Shown: positions 12,096 to 24,271, counted from the stretch's first letter. The stretch is DNA of 64,000 nt from Myoxocephalus aenaeus (GCA_038501785.1 JBAMJR010000072.1:338001-402000); one strand, 5' to 3'. Translations and numbers: made by a program. Notes: generated by a model from the letters alone, not told the origin.

Positions 12096-13520
12096 CGTAT
12101 TATTTCCTTCCTCTATTCCTGTATCTGCGTTTCCTCTCAGCTCACGGACCGAAATCACCTCCCTGTTTTGAGACGGATCCTGAAATCATCGCCGCTCGGT
12201 TTCACTCCGCGCCTCGAATCCACACTCATCACGAGCTAAATTAACTGCGGCGGATTCCGCCCCGTCCCTTTGGATTGTTTAGTTGTAATGGCAGCGTATT
12301 AACAGGCACTCTGCGGAAGAGAGGAAGAGGGAGGGGGGTGGGGGAGATGGTTTTCGAAGAGCCCTATTTTATTAACGCTGACACGGTTACTGGGCAGAGT
12401 GATCGGCCTCCTTCAAGCATACGTAATTACTGGAGGACATGCCTATGGAGAGGGAGAAAGGTACAGACAGGTGCAGTGAGGTGAACAGCGCCGGGTAAAG
12501 GAGCTCCATTAAGTTTGTCATCAGCAATACACCACCCGAGATCAGCGCGGAGAATGACACTCCCTTTTTCTTCCTCTTTTCTCTCTCTCTCTGCCTCTCT
12601 GGCTTAATTGTTTGCGTCTCTCCATCTCACATTCTAATCCCACCCTCCCATTGTTTTATATTTAAAAGCCCTTCCACCCATAAGGCCGATTCAAAGTGGA
12701 CCGGAGCTCGAACTCCCCCAGCTCCCCCACCGGTCTGTGTGTTTTAATATGCACGGCTCTCACCGTGAAGATGAACGGAGCATTGTATTCTCCGTGTGAG
12801 AAATGGGATTACATGCAGTGAAATGGAATAAATAGTTGGTAATAAATTCATTCATAGAGGTGCGAATGTTCCAACCCCCATTTTTAAGTTTAAGATCAAA
12901 TAAACTAGTAACGAATCCAGATCTATGAGGGCATTTGTAACCACAATGTTACATTCTTTTCAAAATCAACTCATTATTTTTCCCTTAAAATTACCCTCCA
13001 AAACCTGGGATGCACTGAACCAATTTGTCCTCTCCAGGCTCAGCGGAGAGCGTCCTAGGCTGTGGCAGCGTTGCTCGCTCGCAATGTACCCTGGTACACG
13101 TAGTTTCTGCTGGCTCTTCCACCGGGACAGCTCTTCTTTCCTGTTCGATGCAGCACACATTGAGGAACGTCTTGCTTAAATTGACCACATTCGTGTGCTT
13201 TAGTTGCTCTACCTTGAAACGGCACAAACTGCTTTTGGGCCTCTGAAAGGTTGATGACACAACACTGACTCATTAAACCGCGTGGCACAGCCGGCAGTTA
13301 CACGGCACCGTTATCATTCATTTGGAGCTGCATTTGGTGGCTAATATTCACGCTCCTTTCAGCTCCGCGTTGCATTCCACCGACTCGGAGGGAGTCGCCG
13401 GGCTTTTCAGCCGCTAAACGCTTCTCCGTGCACACTCGCTAATTGCTAACTTTGTTTGGCGGCCCGATGTTGCAACTAAACGGACGAGAACAATGCTCCT
13501 GAGCCTCGCGCACCTTAAAC
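12096..13520. other. CpG-containing single-copy-looking stretch, possible regulatory DNA
   Basis: This 1.4 kb differs from its surroundings: moderate GC, several CpGs, no microsatellite expansion and no transposon ends. It contains homeodomain-type TAATTA cores (GTAATTAC near 12422, CTAATTGCTAA near 13439). None of the overlapping reading frames is protein-like. Conserved non-coding DNA near developmental genes has this look, but conservation cannot be judged from one sequence. Confidence 0.25.
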
Positions 13521-14033
13521 AAAGAGGCTGTATATGCCACTGCACAAAGCAATAACCTTAGGTGAGCAGGACCATGAAATTATTTACATACACTTCCTAT
13601 ACAAGCACTGGGATGTATTCAAACTGATATTTTGAAAGTCAGGGGATCAATGAATGTTCTTTCTATTTTATAAATAGTCTAATTAGGTAACGTTTATTTT
13701 TCAAATACTCATATTAAACAAACTAAATTGTACAAAATGTACCTTTTTAGGATGAATTATCTGAAGCTCTGTCTTTAGAATCAAAAGTAAGTAATGAAAA
13801 CTTTCCGGGGGAAAGATGGACATATTCCATTGAATTCTAAAAATCACAATAAGGTATTTTAAAGCAAACAACGTCAAATCAATGTGGCTCTTGTTTCCCA
13901 ACTCTATTAATGCCTAAAAAGAGAGAGAGAGTTTGATGTAGGCTAAATGTCCAACGGGGAGGATGAACAGCGGACGGGGAAAAGAGAGATAGGAAATGGG
14001 GAAGGGAAAGACGAACAGACAGACATGTTGGTC

Positions 14034-14037
<4 letters not shown>
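13521..14037. other. No recognised feature
   Basis: AT-rich, non-coding in appearance; it leads into a GA microsatellite. Confidence 0.45.

Positions 14038-14091
<54 letters not shown>
14036..14091. repeat. (GA)n microsatellite
   Basis: Uninterrupted GA dinucleotide repeat of about 54 bp. The Leu/Ser-rich minus-strand frame across it is an artefact of the repeat. Confidence 0.95.
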
Positions 14092-14094
<3 letters not shown>

Positions 14095-15370
14095 AGATAA
14101 TAAATTATTGTAAATGATCCTTTATTACTGTGCAGAGTGCAGCACTCAGCATTTTGGAAACTGATGAGCCGTGGAAGGTGGTGTGTGTGTGCTTGCGTGT
14201 GTGTCCTCTGCGAACGTGTGTGTTCCTCTGAGAGGAGGGAGGATTCACATTTATCCTTCAGCCCCTGTAGATTCCTGTCCTGCCTGCTGCAATTACGCAT
14301 GAGTGTGTTTTTGTGTGTGAGAGAGAGAGAGAGAACTTGTTCTTGTTTGCAAAATGCAGCTTTTCCCATTAACCTGTGACATTAATGAACCTATCATATT
14401 TCACGATGAACAATGAACTGACAATATTTTTACCGCGCTGGGGAGGATCCCCTTCCCTGTGCTGGCTAGCAGGCTCCAGGTCTGCTTGTGAAGGGTGATT
14501 GCACACTGGGCCTTGAACTGAGGCATCTCGAAGATGTACAACTTTTAATTGTATATTTCTCAAGCAATATTATGCATTTATAAGTGTCACAACTGCATCT
14601 TCTTGTTTTTTTCATTTAAAACGTACCAATGCCGTTCAGTAAAGGGACTTATAGGAGGCAGTTTTGCTGTAACTTCGGTGTCAATTAATAAATATCAGCC
14701 TCATGTCCTCACCGGATAGAGATGGGCTCATGCACTACACTGCTTAACCTCTCCCATGCAGCTAACTGCAACCACGTTCAACAAGTCGCTGCTCAACTCC
14801 GTGTGAAGCGTGTAGTTACTAACGAGTACGATGAAAAGCGCTCTAAAGATATAATATATTAATGTGATTATTATAATTGAATGTGGACAAACTCAAGCAG
14901 GGATTAATACACCAGATTCTGACTCGGGTGCATACTTTGACTTCAGCTTTAAATTTAGGATGTTGATTTTAAAAAAAAATAGCTATATGGTGTGACTAAT
15001 TCCATGACAGAGTAACAAAACAAGCATCTTAATGGTTGGGACATTCTGCTTGCCTTTTCATTCTGCAATGAGGTCAGTGGAAGACTCAGCTCAGTGTCAG
15101 ACTGGCGAGGATGAGGAGGCTCCACTAATCAGACAGCTCTCTTCCTTTGCCCGGGGTTTACTTCATAACAATTGCTTGCACGTACATCTAACTCCAGATG
15201 GCTTTACTGGCTCATAACATTATTACATGTCGAAGTTATCTTGCTTTTCTTTAGCTTAAAAGCTAAATCATCACTTCAAATCTAACCCAAAGGTTGATGA
15301 GCTCGAACGCAGCCCTGGAAGACAAAACTCCCCCACTGGACTCTTGTTGAACTGCGGCCGTGTTTTCCTC
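14092..15370. other. No recognised feature
   Basis: Mixed-composition sequence with small GT and GA runs at 14180-14335. No gene or mobile-element boundary recognised. Confidence 0.45.
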
Positions 15371-15408
15371 CGAGCGCGGCCCCGCTTTGAGAAGCGGGGC
15401 CGCGCTCG
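15371..15408. repeat. Perfect hairpin 1: 17-bp arms, TGAG loop
   Basis: Arms 15371-15387 and 15392-15408 (CGAGCGCGGCCCCGCTT and its exact reverse complement) surround a 4-nt loop TGAG. The stem is almost pure GC. A second perfect hairpin with the same loop begins 8 bases downstream. Confidence 0.95.
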
Positions 15409-15415
15409 AGGTTGG

Positions 15416-15471
15416 TTGATGAGGTTTTGGTGGAGTCACTTTGAGAAGTGACTCCACCAAAACCTCATCAA
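15416..15471. repeat. Perfect hairpin 2: 26-bp arms, TGAG loop
   Basis: Arms 15416-15441 and 15446-15471 are exact reverse complements (the left arm starts TTGATGAGGTTTTGG) around loop TGAG. The loop and flanking bases (CTT-TGAG-AAG) are the same as in hairpin 1. Confidence 0.95.
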
Positions 15472-15622
15472 TGGGGGCCATTCTGCTGCGGCAGTGTTTG
15501 CTGGCTGATCTCATATCAGCTTAACACCGTAAGCTACCGCAGGCCTCTCTTTCTTTAAGTCTTGCAAAGAGGATCTATCACTTTTAGAGTTGCCTTCACT
15601 CCGCTTCCGGAGGCCGTGCACG

Positions 15623-15630
<8 letters not shown>

Positions 15631-15686
<56 letters not shown>
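15631..15686. repeat. (CA)n microsatellite
   Basis: CA dinucleotide array of about 56 bp following a short CG-rich run. Confidence 0.95.
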
Positions 15687-15689
<3 letters not shown>

Positions 15690-15818
15690 GCACTCACACT
15701 CACACACAATCATCCACAAACACCCACAGCCTCCATCTGCAGGCCAACACTTCATGCAGTGGATAAGTGGGCAGACATCAGCCTTGCATGTCCTCTGGCT
15801 AACAAGCATAACAGATAG

Positions 15819-15819
<1 letters not shown>

Positions 15820-15911
<92 letters not shown>
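15820..15911. repeat. (GT)n microsatellite
   Basis: Uninterrupted GT array of about 92 bp. With the CA array 134 bp upstream it forms an inverted microsatellite pair that could fold back. Confidence 0.95.
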
Positions 15912-15912
<1 letters not shown>

Positions 15913-16383
15913 CAGCTTAGCCCCCCACAGTGTCACTGATGGAGAGTAGTTGACATTGAATGGAGACTGGCTTTGTGGACGCTGTGACAGGACCCGGGAT
16001 GTTTCACTGGATTATTTTACTTCTGTGACAGTTGGACACTTTCCAAAGTCTTGACTAGAATGTGTGGACAAGAACAAGCCTCTCTGGGAGCCTGAAAAGA
16101 AAAGAATAGAAAAGACAAAAACGCTATAGTCTAGACTTTGACCAGAATATGCGTGTTTCCTTCACAAGGAAGTCAAGGACATAAACAGAGCGACTGGCTT
16201 AAATTACTGATGACGCGATAGAACGCCTGCGGCGACTAATGGATGAATGCAGTGAATGCAAATGTTTTTTTTACTCTGAAATACAATTGAATATTTTTTT
16301 GACCCCTGGTACCAGCTTAAGCACACGTCATAATTTGTTCTAAAGGAAGTAAAGATAACTATTTTTTCATTAAAATATAAAGA
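15912..16383. other. No recognised feature
   Basis: Short unassigned stretch between the GT array and the foldback element. No coding or repeat signature recognised. Confidence 0.45.
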
Positions 16384-16389
16384 AACAGA

Positions 16390-18359
16390 TATGGAGGCAA
16401 ATCAATTACAAAACTAGAGAGCGCAAATGAGCTCCACGAGAGCGCGCAAATCAAACAGCCGCGCGCGTAATTTACTTTGACGAGCGCTTTTACATCACTA
16501 CGCGAGCAAAGGTTGCTCTCAAAGTTGGAACCTGCTCGCTCTGGAAGCTTTAACCTGCTCGCTCGCCTGTCTGTTACCTGCTCGCGCTCGAGTAGATTTT
16601 CTTTTTGACAGTAAGTGGGCGGATCCAGTCACCATCGATCTCTACATCTAATTGGTTACAATCCTCGGCTTCGGATTGGCTGGAATGCATTTCTCACCAG
16701 CACACTGGGAACAATGGCGGATGAGAAGACACAACTGAAAGTTGACGTTCTCTGAATACTACTGTTGTTGAGTCTCTGTAGCGGTTAAACATGAGATATA
16801 ATTCTGTTTTGAGGATCTAACGAGCAATCTTTATTAGTTTATTATTTATTCACAGTAACGTTACATCAGTTTGACTGAGGGAAAGTTAAGATTTATAACT
16901 TAAGATTTTAATTTAACTTTTACTTTAAACTACAGTGGTGTCTTATTACTTTTGACCAAATTGTTTGCAATTATATGTGTATCTATATAAGTATATATAA
17001 ACAGATACACATAATGTTATATATATATATATTGTGTTTATTTATGTTACACCCGTCCCATGTATCTATACTATTATATGAATCTGCTAGGTGTAGTAGT
17101 ACTACGGGTGGGGTCCTGGGTACAGTTTTAAAAGTGATGGCGCTATGATATAATATAATGGTTCCTACAATCGTTGCTCTCTTATTCTAAAAACGGAATT
17201 AACTGGCGGTGCCTCCAATAGAATAAAAGGTCTGTGCCTCTTATTTAGTCCTTTTATCTTGTGTTGTGATTGTATTTGACCCTTTCTTGAATAGTTCTTT
17301 AACTTGGACACACCCAAGATACATTAACTGCCTTGAAACACTGTTTGGTATTTATAAGGCGTATGCAGCAAACTAAATGACATGCAGATCCCTTATTAAA
17401 GACAATATCAATAGAGATACTACGAGACTGACAAACAGTTTCTTCCTGCTGCTGTGACTTCATGTCACGGCCATACTTTGGATATTGTAGCAATGCATAG
17501 TGCACTTTATACATATTTTTGTGCAATACTGTCACTATATTTTGTGTCTTATTTTTTGCCTTAAGTTTATTGTAATTCTGTGTGTTAGGAAGACCCAGCA
17601 AAATAAGCTTTTCATTGTACAGAATAACTGCCTGTTATCTGTGCATATGACAATAAAAGAATCTTGAATCAATACACGGTAAACTCACACATACACACTC
17701 AAAATAACAAATACAGAAATACATATAATTGTATATATATTGTGTTTAGAACTATGTTTATATATAAAATTGCAAACAATTTGGTCAAAAGTAATAAGAC
17801 ACCGCTGCAGTTTAAAGTAAAAGTTAAGTTATAAATCTTAACCTTTCCCTCAGTCAAACTGATGTAAGGTTACTGTGAATAAATAATAAACTAATAAAGA
17901 TTGCTCGTTAGATCCTCAAAACAGAATTATATCTCATGTTTAACCGCTACAGAGACTCAATAACAGTAGTATTCAGAGAACGTCAACTTTCAGTTGTGTT
18001 TTCTCATCCGCCATTGTTCCCAGTGTGCTGGTGAGAAATGCATTCCAGCCAATCCGAAGCCGAGGATTGTAACCAATTAGATGTAGAGATCGATGGTGAC
18101 TGGATCCGCCCACTTACTGTCAAAAAGAAAATCTACTCGAGCGCAAGCAGGTAACAGACAGGCGAGCGAGCAGGTTAAAGCTTCCAGAGCGAGCAGGTTC
18201 CAACTTTGAGAGCAACCTTTGCTCTCGTAAGCGGGGATTTTACTCGCGTAGTGATGTAAAAGCGCTCGTCAAAGTAAATTACGCGCGCAGCTGTTTGATT
18301 TGTGCGCTCTCGTGGAGCTCATTTGCGCTCTTTAGTTTTGTCACGGGTTTATCGTCATA
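16390..18359. mobile_element. Foldback-type DNA transposon, copy 1, about 610-bp inverted arms
   Basis: The element starts TATGGAGGCAAATC and ends GGTTTATCGTCATA. AACAGA stands directly before (16384-16389) and after it (18360-18365), a 6-bp target duplication. Sequence from 16390 to about 17000 returns as its reverse complement from about 17745 to 18359, including GAGCGCAAATGAGCTCCACG, the ATCTAATTGGTTACAATCCT block and GTTTGACTGAGGGAAAG. The 745-bp centre is unique to the family and has no transposase, so the copy is non-autonomous. A second copy spans 35955-42322 with a different 6-bp duplication. The TAT...ATA ends with 6-bp duplications recall the IS3EU superfamily, but that assignment is tentative. 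Confidence 0.8.
17590..17672 (+). repeat. LINE 3'-tail-like segment inside the foldback centre
   Basis: TTTTCATTGTACAGAATAAC followed by GTGCATATGACAATAAAAGA and TCTTGAATC resembles the 3' end of fish non-LTR elements (…TGACAATAAA…TCTTGAATC). It suggests the centre of this transposon captured retroelement sequence. The matching part is missing from the 35955-42322 copy because of a deletion there. Confidence 0.35.
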
Positions 18360-18365
18360 AACAGA

Positions 18366-18879
18366 AAATATGAATGATACATAGGTGCACAATATGACCG
18401 GAAATGTGATCTAAAATAGTTTCAAAGAAAATGTTTCCATTTCATCGCGCCTGAAAGTACTTTTCCAAAGTACTCCTAAAGTATTATCAGCGAAATGCTG
18501 AAAATACAAATGACAAAAGTACGTGTACACAAAGGAAGACCCGCCCAAGCTTTTTTATACGCAGTTATGTTCAGCGTGCTTATGTATTTATGGAGGAGCC
18601 TTCTCCCGGTCCAACTAATCCATATGAAACACAGCCGACCCTGTTCCTTCAGCGGGAAACCACGCTTGTGGTTTAGTGTGCGCTGTAAAAAAGTTGTATT
18701 TTAGCTCGTTGCTTCCTACCCTGACCTTATTTTCACCCGTGGGTGCTCCAGTTTTGCTCCCAGCGTCGGCCCACGGAGTTGTTTACCACTTCGAAATGCC
18801 ACTCAACCTCAGAGGGGTTGGCGTAACCCCACAGACCTGCGCCTGCTGGGAAACGACCAAGTTCATCCTCCAACGGGCA

Positions 18880-18929
<50 letters not shown>

Positions 18930-20300
18930 GTGAAGCGTCTTAAAAGCCTGAGACAGGGCGGTTTAGACAGAGTTGACCCTTTAAGGAGCTGTAAAATGAA
19001 AAGACAACACACACACACACACACACACACACAATGAGTCCGGTTGCCAGACACAAGGCAGTATGTGTCGGTGGCTGTTGACGCTGTTAATTCCCTTGGG
19101 GAAAAACCTCTCTCTAGAGGTGGATTCCACCTGACGAACAGGTCAAGGCTAAATAGCAGAAGGTTCCTCTCAGCTGACCCGTGTGTGTGTGTGTGTTTGT
19201 TTACTCACTGTTCATTAGTGTGATTATGTATAGCACAACTGTCATTTGTTTACGTCGTTCACAAATCTCCAGAAGTCATTGTTTTCTTTTTTCAACAATG
19301 TATTAGTACTTAAAATCAATCAAAGTTGGGCTTTTACACACACTATTTGTATGACATCACCGGCATTGGCATTGCGTGTGGTCTGACTGTAAAGTAAAGT
19401 TTACATATAAAAACAACATTTAGGAAATACATATATTAGTTTTTCTTGTCAGGGCGCTCCTACCGTTCACCCATTCATCGTCCCGATATTCATACTAGAT
19501 GGTGCGGTCTGAAGTCTTCGTGAAGGGCGAGCCTGTCTCTGCTTTCTGCTCCTCAAGGCCCACGCCAAGCTCCAGAGTCTTGCTCGCCACCTGCTGATTG
19601 GAATGAAGAAACGTTCACCCACAAAGTCCGTGGCCACTTCTACCTCGGGGTCACTTAAGGTGGAATGACACTTAAGGCGGACCAGCTGTTGCTGTTTCAG
19701 TGATGAGCCGCTCCTCCGAATAGGCCCGTCACAATAATGACTTTATTATCGACTTATCGTAGGACTGACAAGACCTCAATAATTTTTGCTGAACTAGATT
19801 TGGTCACCAACATTTTAGCGATGCCAGAATACACAGCAGGGTGTTCACTGGCATTATGAGAGCCATTTCTGTTGACAAAAGGATTAAACTCCACCTTCAT
19901 TTTTTGCTGACTATTCTTCTTTATATTTAATTTATTTAAGGTATTTAATTTTGTTTTCACAATTCCAATGTCTGAACAGCTTTCAGAAATTAAAAGTTCC
20001 CTGCTCTTCTAAAGGGTTAACTTGTATGATTTTGCTTTTATATTGTCAGTACATCAGTGGCGTAAAATGGTCTTAAAATGACAATCATTTTCTTGTTTAT
20101 CGCAATTACGTCTGTACATCTTCCAACAGTCGCCCCGGTGACTGGAGACGGGAGGAATAACTTCCTGTGGTTTTCAGAACACCTGTCACTTATCCTTAAC
20201 ATACGAGTACAATAATACATGCTGTTTATTGCCGTAACTCCACATGTAAAGGAAATAGATTATAGGGGGTGAGGGAGAGGGAGAGATGAAGAGAGGCTTT
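18366..20300. other. Unassigned, with two CA arrays and a possible degenerate repeat
   Basis: CA arrays lie at about 18884-18926 and 19006-19032. At 19721 the string TAGGCCCGTCACAATAATGA resembles the start of a common fish DNA-transposon family, and TTTATCGCAATTACGTCTGT near 20097 could be its decayed other end, but no target duplication is visible. No gene recognised. Confidence 0.4.
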
Positions 20301-20304
20301 AAGT

Positions 20305-20388
20305 TAATTCAAGTTAAGAGAGTTTCCAAACCTCCGTCACCTTACAATCTGGGCTGCAAAGGAATTAACCTCATGTATCCCCGCTCTA

Positions 20389-20432
<44 letters not shown>
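20305..20432. repeat. Dispersed repeat copy A ending in (CA)n
   Basis: The block ACCTTACAATCTGGGCTGCA plus AAGGAATTAACCTCATGTAT, followed by a CA array, recurs with few changes at 24272-24393. Both copies have the same orientation. Confidence 0.7.
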
Positions 20433-20435
<3 letters not shown>

Positions 20436-20598
20436 GTGTAATGCATACGGAGTAGAATCCTGATCTTGAACCAGCAGTTCCTAGAATTACCCTCATGGTA
20501 ATCTCCAGTCATGCGGTCCGGCTGATTCTAAATCTGACCTTTGACCTGACCTGAGTAGCTGATCAGTGGGGTGACACCTGGTTATGTACACTTCCTGT

Positions 20599-20599
<1 letters not shown>

Positions 20600-20639
<40 letters not shown>
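20600..20639. repeat. (CA)n microsatellite
   Basis: CA dinucleotide array of about 40 bp. The short frame crossing it is not a gene. Confidence 0.95.
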
Positions 20640-20643
<4 letters not shown>

Positions 20644-20963
20644 AAACTGTTTACGTGTCAACAGCCTCTTGTGCAGCCTGCTCAACTTAATTATAGTGTT
20701 TACAAGTCATATATGCCAGACTCATGTTCTACAAATAAAAAGGAAGGTCGTCGTATGAGAGCTTCTAGTCTAGAAAGCAGGTAGAGGGAAAACTCTTGAG
20801 GAACTTCCCCAAGGCAGAAACTCCAAAACGTCATCTGCATTTCCACCGGTGAGACGAGGAAGGGCCTTGTATTTTGTGGTGGCGATGACCTTTTCCTGAC
20901 CTTGAAACTCACTTATCTTGCTTGTGTGGTGATTATTATAAAAAAAAATTGCACAGGTGGGAG

Positions 20964-22881
20964 CAGCTCCGGCGATTGCTATAGGCGAACTAGGCGACTG
21001 CCTAGGGCGACAAATGGGTTGGGGGCGCCCTCACAGCGCACATTTCAGCACTGTGAGCAATTCGCGACCACGCGACCGGGGGGCGATTCAGCTGTGAGTT
21101 TTCTCATCAAGTACAGAGAGACACGCATATTGAGAAACGGGCGCTGTAAACATCTTAACGCTGATTGGCCAAGACACGTCACATCAAAGATGTTTTATTA
21201 TTATTATGACAACAACTCGGCCAAAAATCAGAATTTTTTGTCGAGAAAACGGAACGCTGATTGGCCAAGACTCGACACGTCACATCAAAGATCTTCTATC
21301 TTTGGCTCACTCCATGGCTCACTCCAAAAAAAAAATCATTTGTGCGGTCTGAAAAATGTGCGCGATCTGAAAAATCTATTTCGCGGCCACTTTGACTGGT
21401 CTAAACCATCTGGAGCACAGGGACGAAAACGAAGATGAGGAAAAGAAAGTCAAGTATAGAGGTAAGTCTTCTCATCTCAGTCATTAAGGTGTCAAACAAA
21501 ATATATTTAGTATTGTGCATCACCTAATTTTGGACGTTTCATTGCTGTCACTTAGGCTAGCTATAGCTAGCTAGCAACTGTTACTTTGCTAATTTGCTAC
21601 GTAGGCTATTACTAGCAAACGTAACTTCACTGATAACCTACATGGATGTACATGTCAAAAGACCAGTATCTGGATAACGTATGCTAGTTATGAAAAGTAC
21701 AGTTGCTGTCTACATTCATTATAAATGGCATAAGTTCTGTTTAGTGAATTCACAACTAGCAGGTGCATACACACACAGTAACCATTTGGGGATAGTGGTG
21801 GTGTTCACCCTTCTGTACAGATCCTCCCCAGGAATATACTAAAATGTATATGTTTTTATTTTTTATTTTGTTTTAAATTGGCCAGATGCACTCAGGCAAT
21901 TTTTTCAGAGGATGGCACCTGCTGGAGAAAGTACGCCTGATTCGCCTCCCTCTGAACTTTGTAAGTAGCCTACACAACTAGTACTATTGTTGCTGTTTTT
22001 GTTATTGTTATTATTATTATTATTATGATCAATTATTACTTTCATAATCACATCACATTAATACTACTAATTGTAATCAGTAGCATTATTTAGCCTTGTA
22101 GCAGTGGTGGCAGTAATTGTAATTTATCTACTACAAGTTACATGGTCAGATAAAATGTATTTATTCAAGCCACATACATACTTTAAAGTACAATAGAAAC
22201 ATGTTAGCATGTATTAAATACAATAGCTTGTTTTCTTAAAGAAGTTCAACCACATTCATGATCATTTCACTTATTATATTAAACACTGCTTGTCTGGCTA
22301 TACAATTTGCTTGAATACAGGTGAAGGTGAAGGGACATCCAGGACCACATCAAGCACTCAGGGCACCAGTGAAACTACACTGCCGCCTGCAGACACCTCA
22401 CCCTCCGCTATTCCTGATATCCAGGGAGAACCCATAGATCCTGCTGACTGGCCAGCCCTCTGTTTTTGTGTGTAAGGGAAAAAAACCTGTCAAACCTTGT
22501 TAACTATAGTCATTCCCTATACAGCTTGTATCATGTTTTGAGGTTTGTTCAATAAACATATTTGAAAAAAAAAGTGTTTTGCACAGTTTATGGAGTTAAT
22601 TTAATCCTAACTTTGAGTGTGTAATAAATTATTTAAAATAATAAAAAAGAAAATGTTCTGAAACTATTCTGGTGTTTGTTGTCCATGCACCATTTATTGT
22701 TGAACTGCAATGTAGAATAGTAGAATTATAAGTGGGTGAAAAACTGCTATGCAAAGTAAAGCAGTTAAGTTAATATATGTCTCTTCAGTGATGTAAAGTA
22801 TTGTGTGTGTCTGTGGGGGGGGGGGGGTGGGCACAAAACTCAATCTCGCCTAGAGCAACCAAAGGGCTAGAGCCGGCCCTG
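20964..22881 (+). mobile_element. hAT element with CAG...CTG ends and GGTGGGAG duplication
   Basis: The element begins CAGCTCCGGCGATTGC and ends AGAGCCGGCCCTG. GGTGGGAG lies immediately before (20956-20963) and after (22882-22889), a perfect 8-bp duplication. The subterminal TAGGCGA/TCGCCTA strings are shared between the ends. The right terminus (reverse complement CAGGGCCGGCTCTAGCC) is a form common in fish hAT families. It carries a small gene with splice signals and a poly(A) signal but lacks the catalytic RNase-H-like domain, so it is a deletion derivative of a larger hAT. Confidence 0.85.
21398..22475 (+). pseudogene. hAT (ZMYM1-like) transposase N-terminal mini-gene, three exon-like blocks
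   Basis: Exon block 1 reads SKPSGAQGRKRR up to about 21436, then needs a frame change to read EEKKVKYR and ends at a donor (GAG|GTAAGT, 21462). Block 2 (21886-21960) has acceptor CCAG and donor GTAAGT and reads ALRQFFQRMAPAGES in frame. Block 3 (22321-22475, acceptor AATACAG) continues EGEGTSRTTSS and ends EPIDPADWPALCFCV. AATAAA follows at 22551. The basic SGAQGRKRR start, low-complexity Ser/Thr linker and D-P-A-x-W-P motif recall the N-terminus of ZMYM1-like hAT transposases in fish. The MYM/TTF finger, DDE domain and hATC dimer domain are absent. Family assignment rests on memory. Confidence 0.5.
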
Positions 22882-23657
22882 GGTGGGAGGAAAAGAGTCC
22901 ACTCAGAAAGTGTATTTTTCCGGTGCGGCGTCAGCTGAATCAATGTAATTAACAACCGTCCAGCCGGCAGATCCGTTTAAATTGGGCATCGAAAATAACT
23001 CACAAAAGCAGTAAAGGTCCGTAAAGCTGTCTGCATGTATCTATCGATGAAGATGAGGGATTCTTACAGTGTTGGTGACACAGTCAGGACCACCTCCCGC
23101 TTGCTGCTGCGCTTACGTTGATAAATCATGGCCCCTAAATGTAATTCCAGCAGATGCAGAAAAGTCCCTGCAGACGGGATCCGAACCCTCCAGTGGTTCA
23201 GGCGGTCGCTGCTTGGTCCAACACGGCGGTGTGTACAGGTCCGTTTACCAAATGAGGAAGAATTATGCCACTAATATCAATATCAAGGAGAGGGGTGGAG
23301 ATGTACTGCCGTTGATTTACGTTAAAACCAAGGTCATGTTGTCGGAAATATATATTCCTCAGTAATCCTAGTGTTATTGGACAGGTTATTCGTTAATGGA
23401 AAAGTACCAGACTGTGATGCCAAATTGGATTAAAAAGTCTTAAAATGTCTTGTTTAATGCCTCGACTGAGGATCAGGGCTTCCTCTTCTTTGATGAGGGA
23501 ATCAATGTCTGGAGTGTTTTTTTTTATTTTCTCTTTTTTTTGCGTTCACTGATCTAAGCTGTGCAGGCATTCTGGGAAATCAAAGTGACTGCGTGATGAG
23601 GACTCGCTGTCACAACGTTGAAATTAAGTTGTGTCACCTTGGATGAGCAGGGAAGGG

Positions 23658-23720
<63 letters not shown>

Positions 23721-24271
23721 TTGTTTTGATTTGACGGCAGGAACTTTCCCTCCGGAAAAGGAACCTTCTGAGGAACTCAACCCCAGGAAGACAGGGTCTA
23801 AATTAAATTATTAATATTGTAACCTCCCGAAGGACCCTGGTCGTTTATTGATCAAACGCACATGGAGCCGCTGCTTCAACTCGAGTAGCGCTTCATTCAC
23901 AACAAAACAAAGTACTGGTTGGGCCAGCTTCCCATCTCATAAAAAAAAAAACGTGCTGTGAACGTGAGGGAAAAAAAGTTATTTTCTGATTGTTTTTATT
24001 TACAGCTGTCCTCCTCTGCATTTAATTCATCAGATCCAACATGCCTCACTAAATACTAAATACTATGCAGCGGTGAATGTCCACAAAAGCCGAGCTTTGC
24101 TATCTTTTAGGAATGTCCGACATCATGTTGTCACACGCCTCATCTTCAGGTCTTCAGGCCGCTATGGACACAGACAACAACGGGCCAAAGGAGCTTAATA
24201 GCACTTTGAAAAGTATGACCTTGATTACCTGGCGCGGCACGTGGTTATAGAAAAAATAAGAACATATATAA
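22882..24271. other. Unassigned, with a (TA)n array
   Basis: No recognised gene. A pure TA array spans about 23660-23717. Short A and T runs occur near 23520 and 23940. Confidence 0.45.

Noticed and set aside
12275..12484. Short Arg/Gly-rich frame as a small protein
   Set aside because: Composition follows a purine-rich stretch; no initiation context or homologous motif recognised.
15562..15939. Long frames rich in His-Thr or Cys-Val
   Set aside because: They translate CA/GT microsatellites; the same holds for frames at 18676-19054, 20584-20784, 24407-24667 and 43609-44024.
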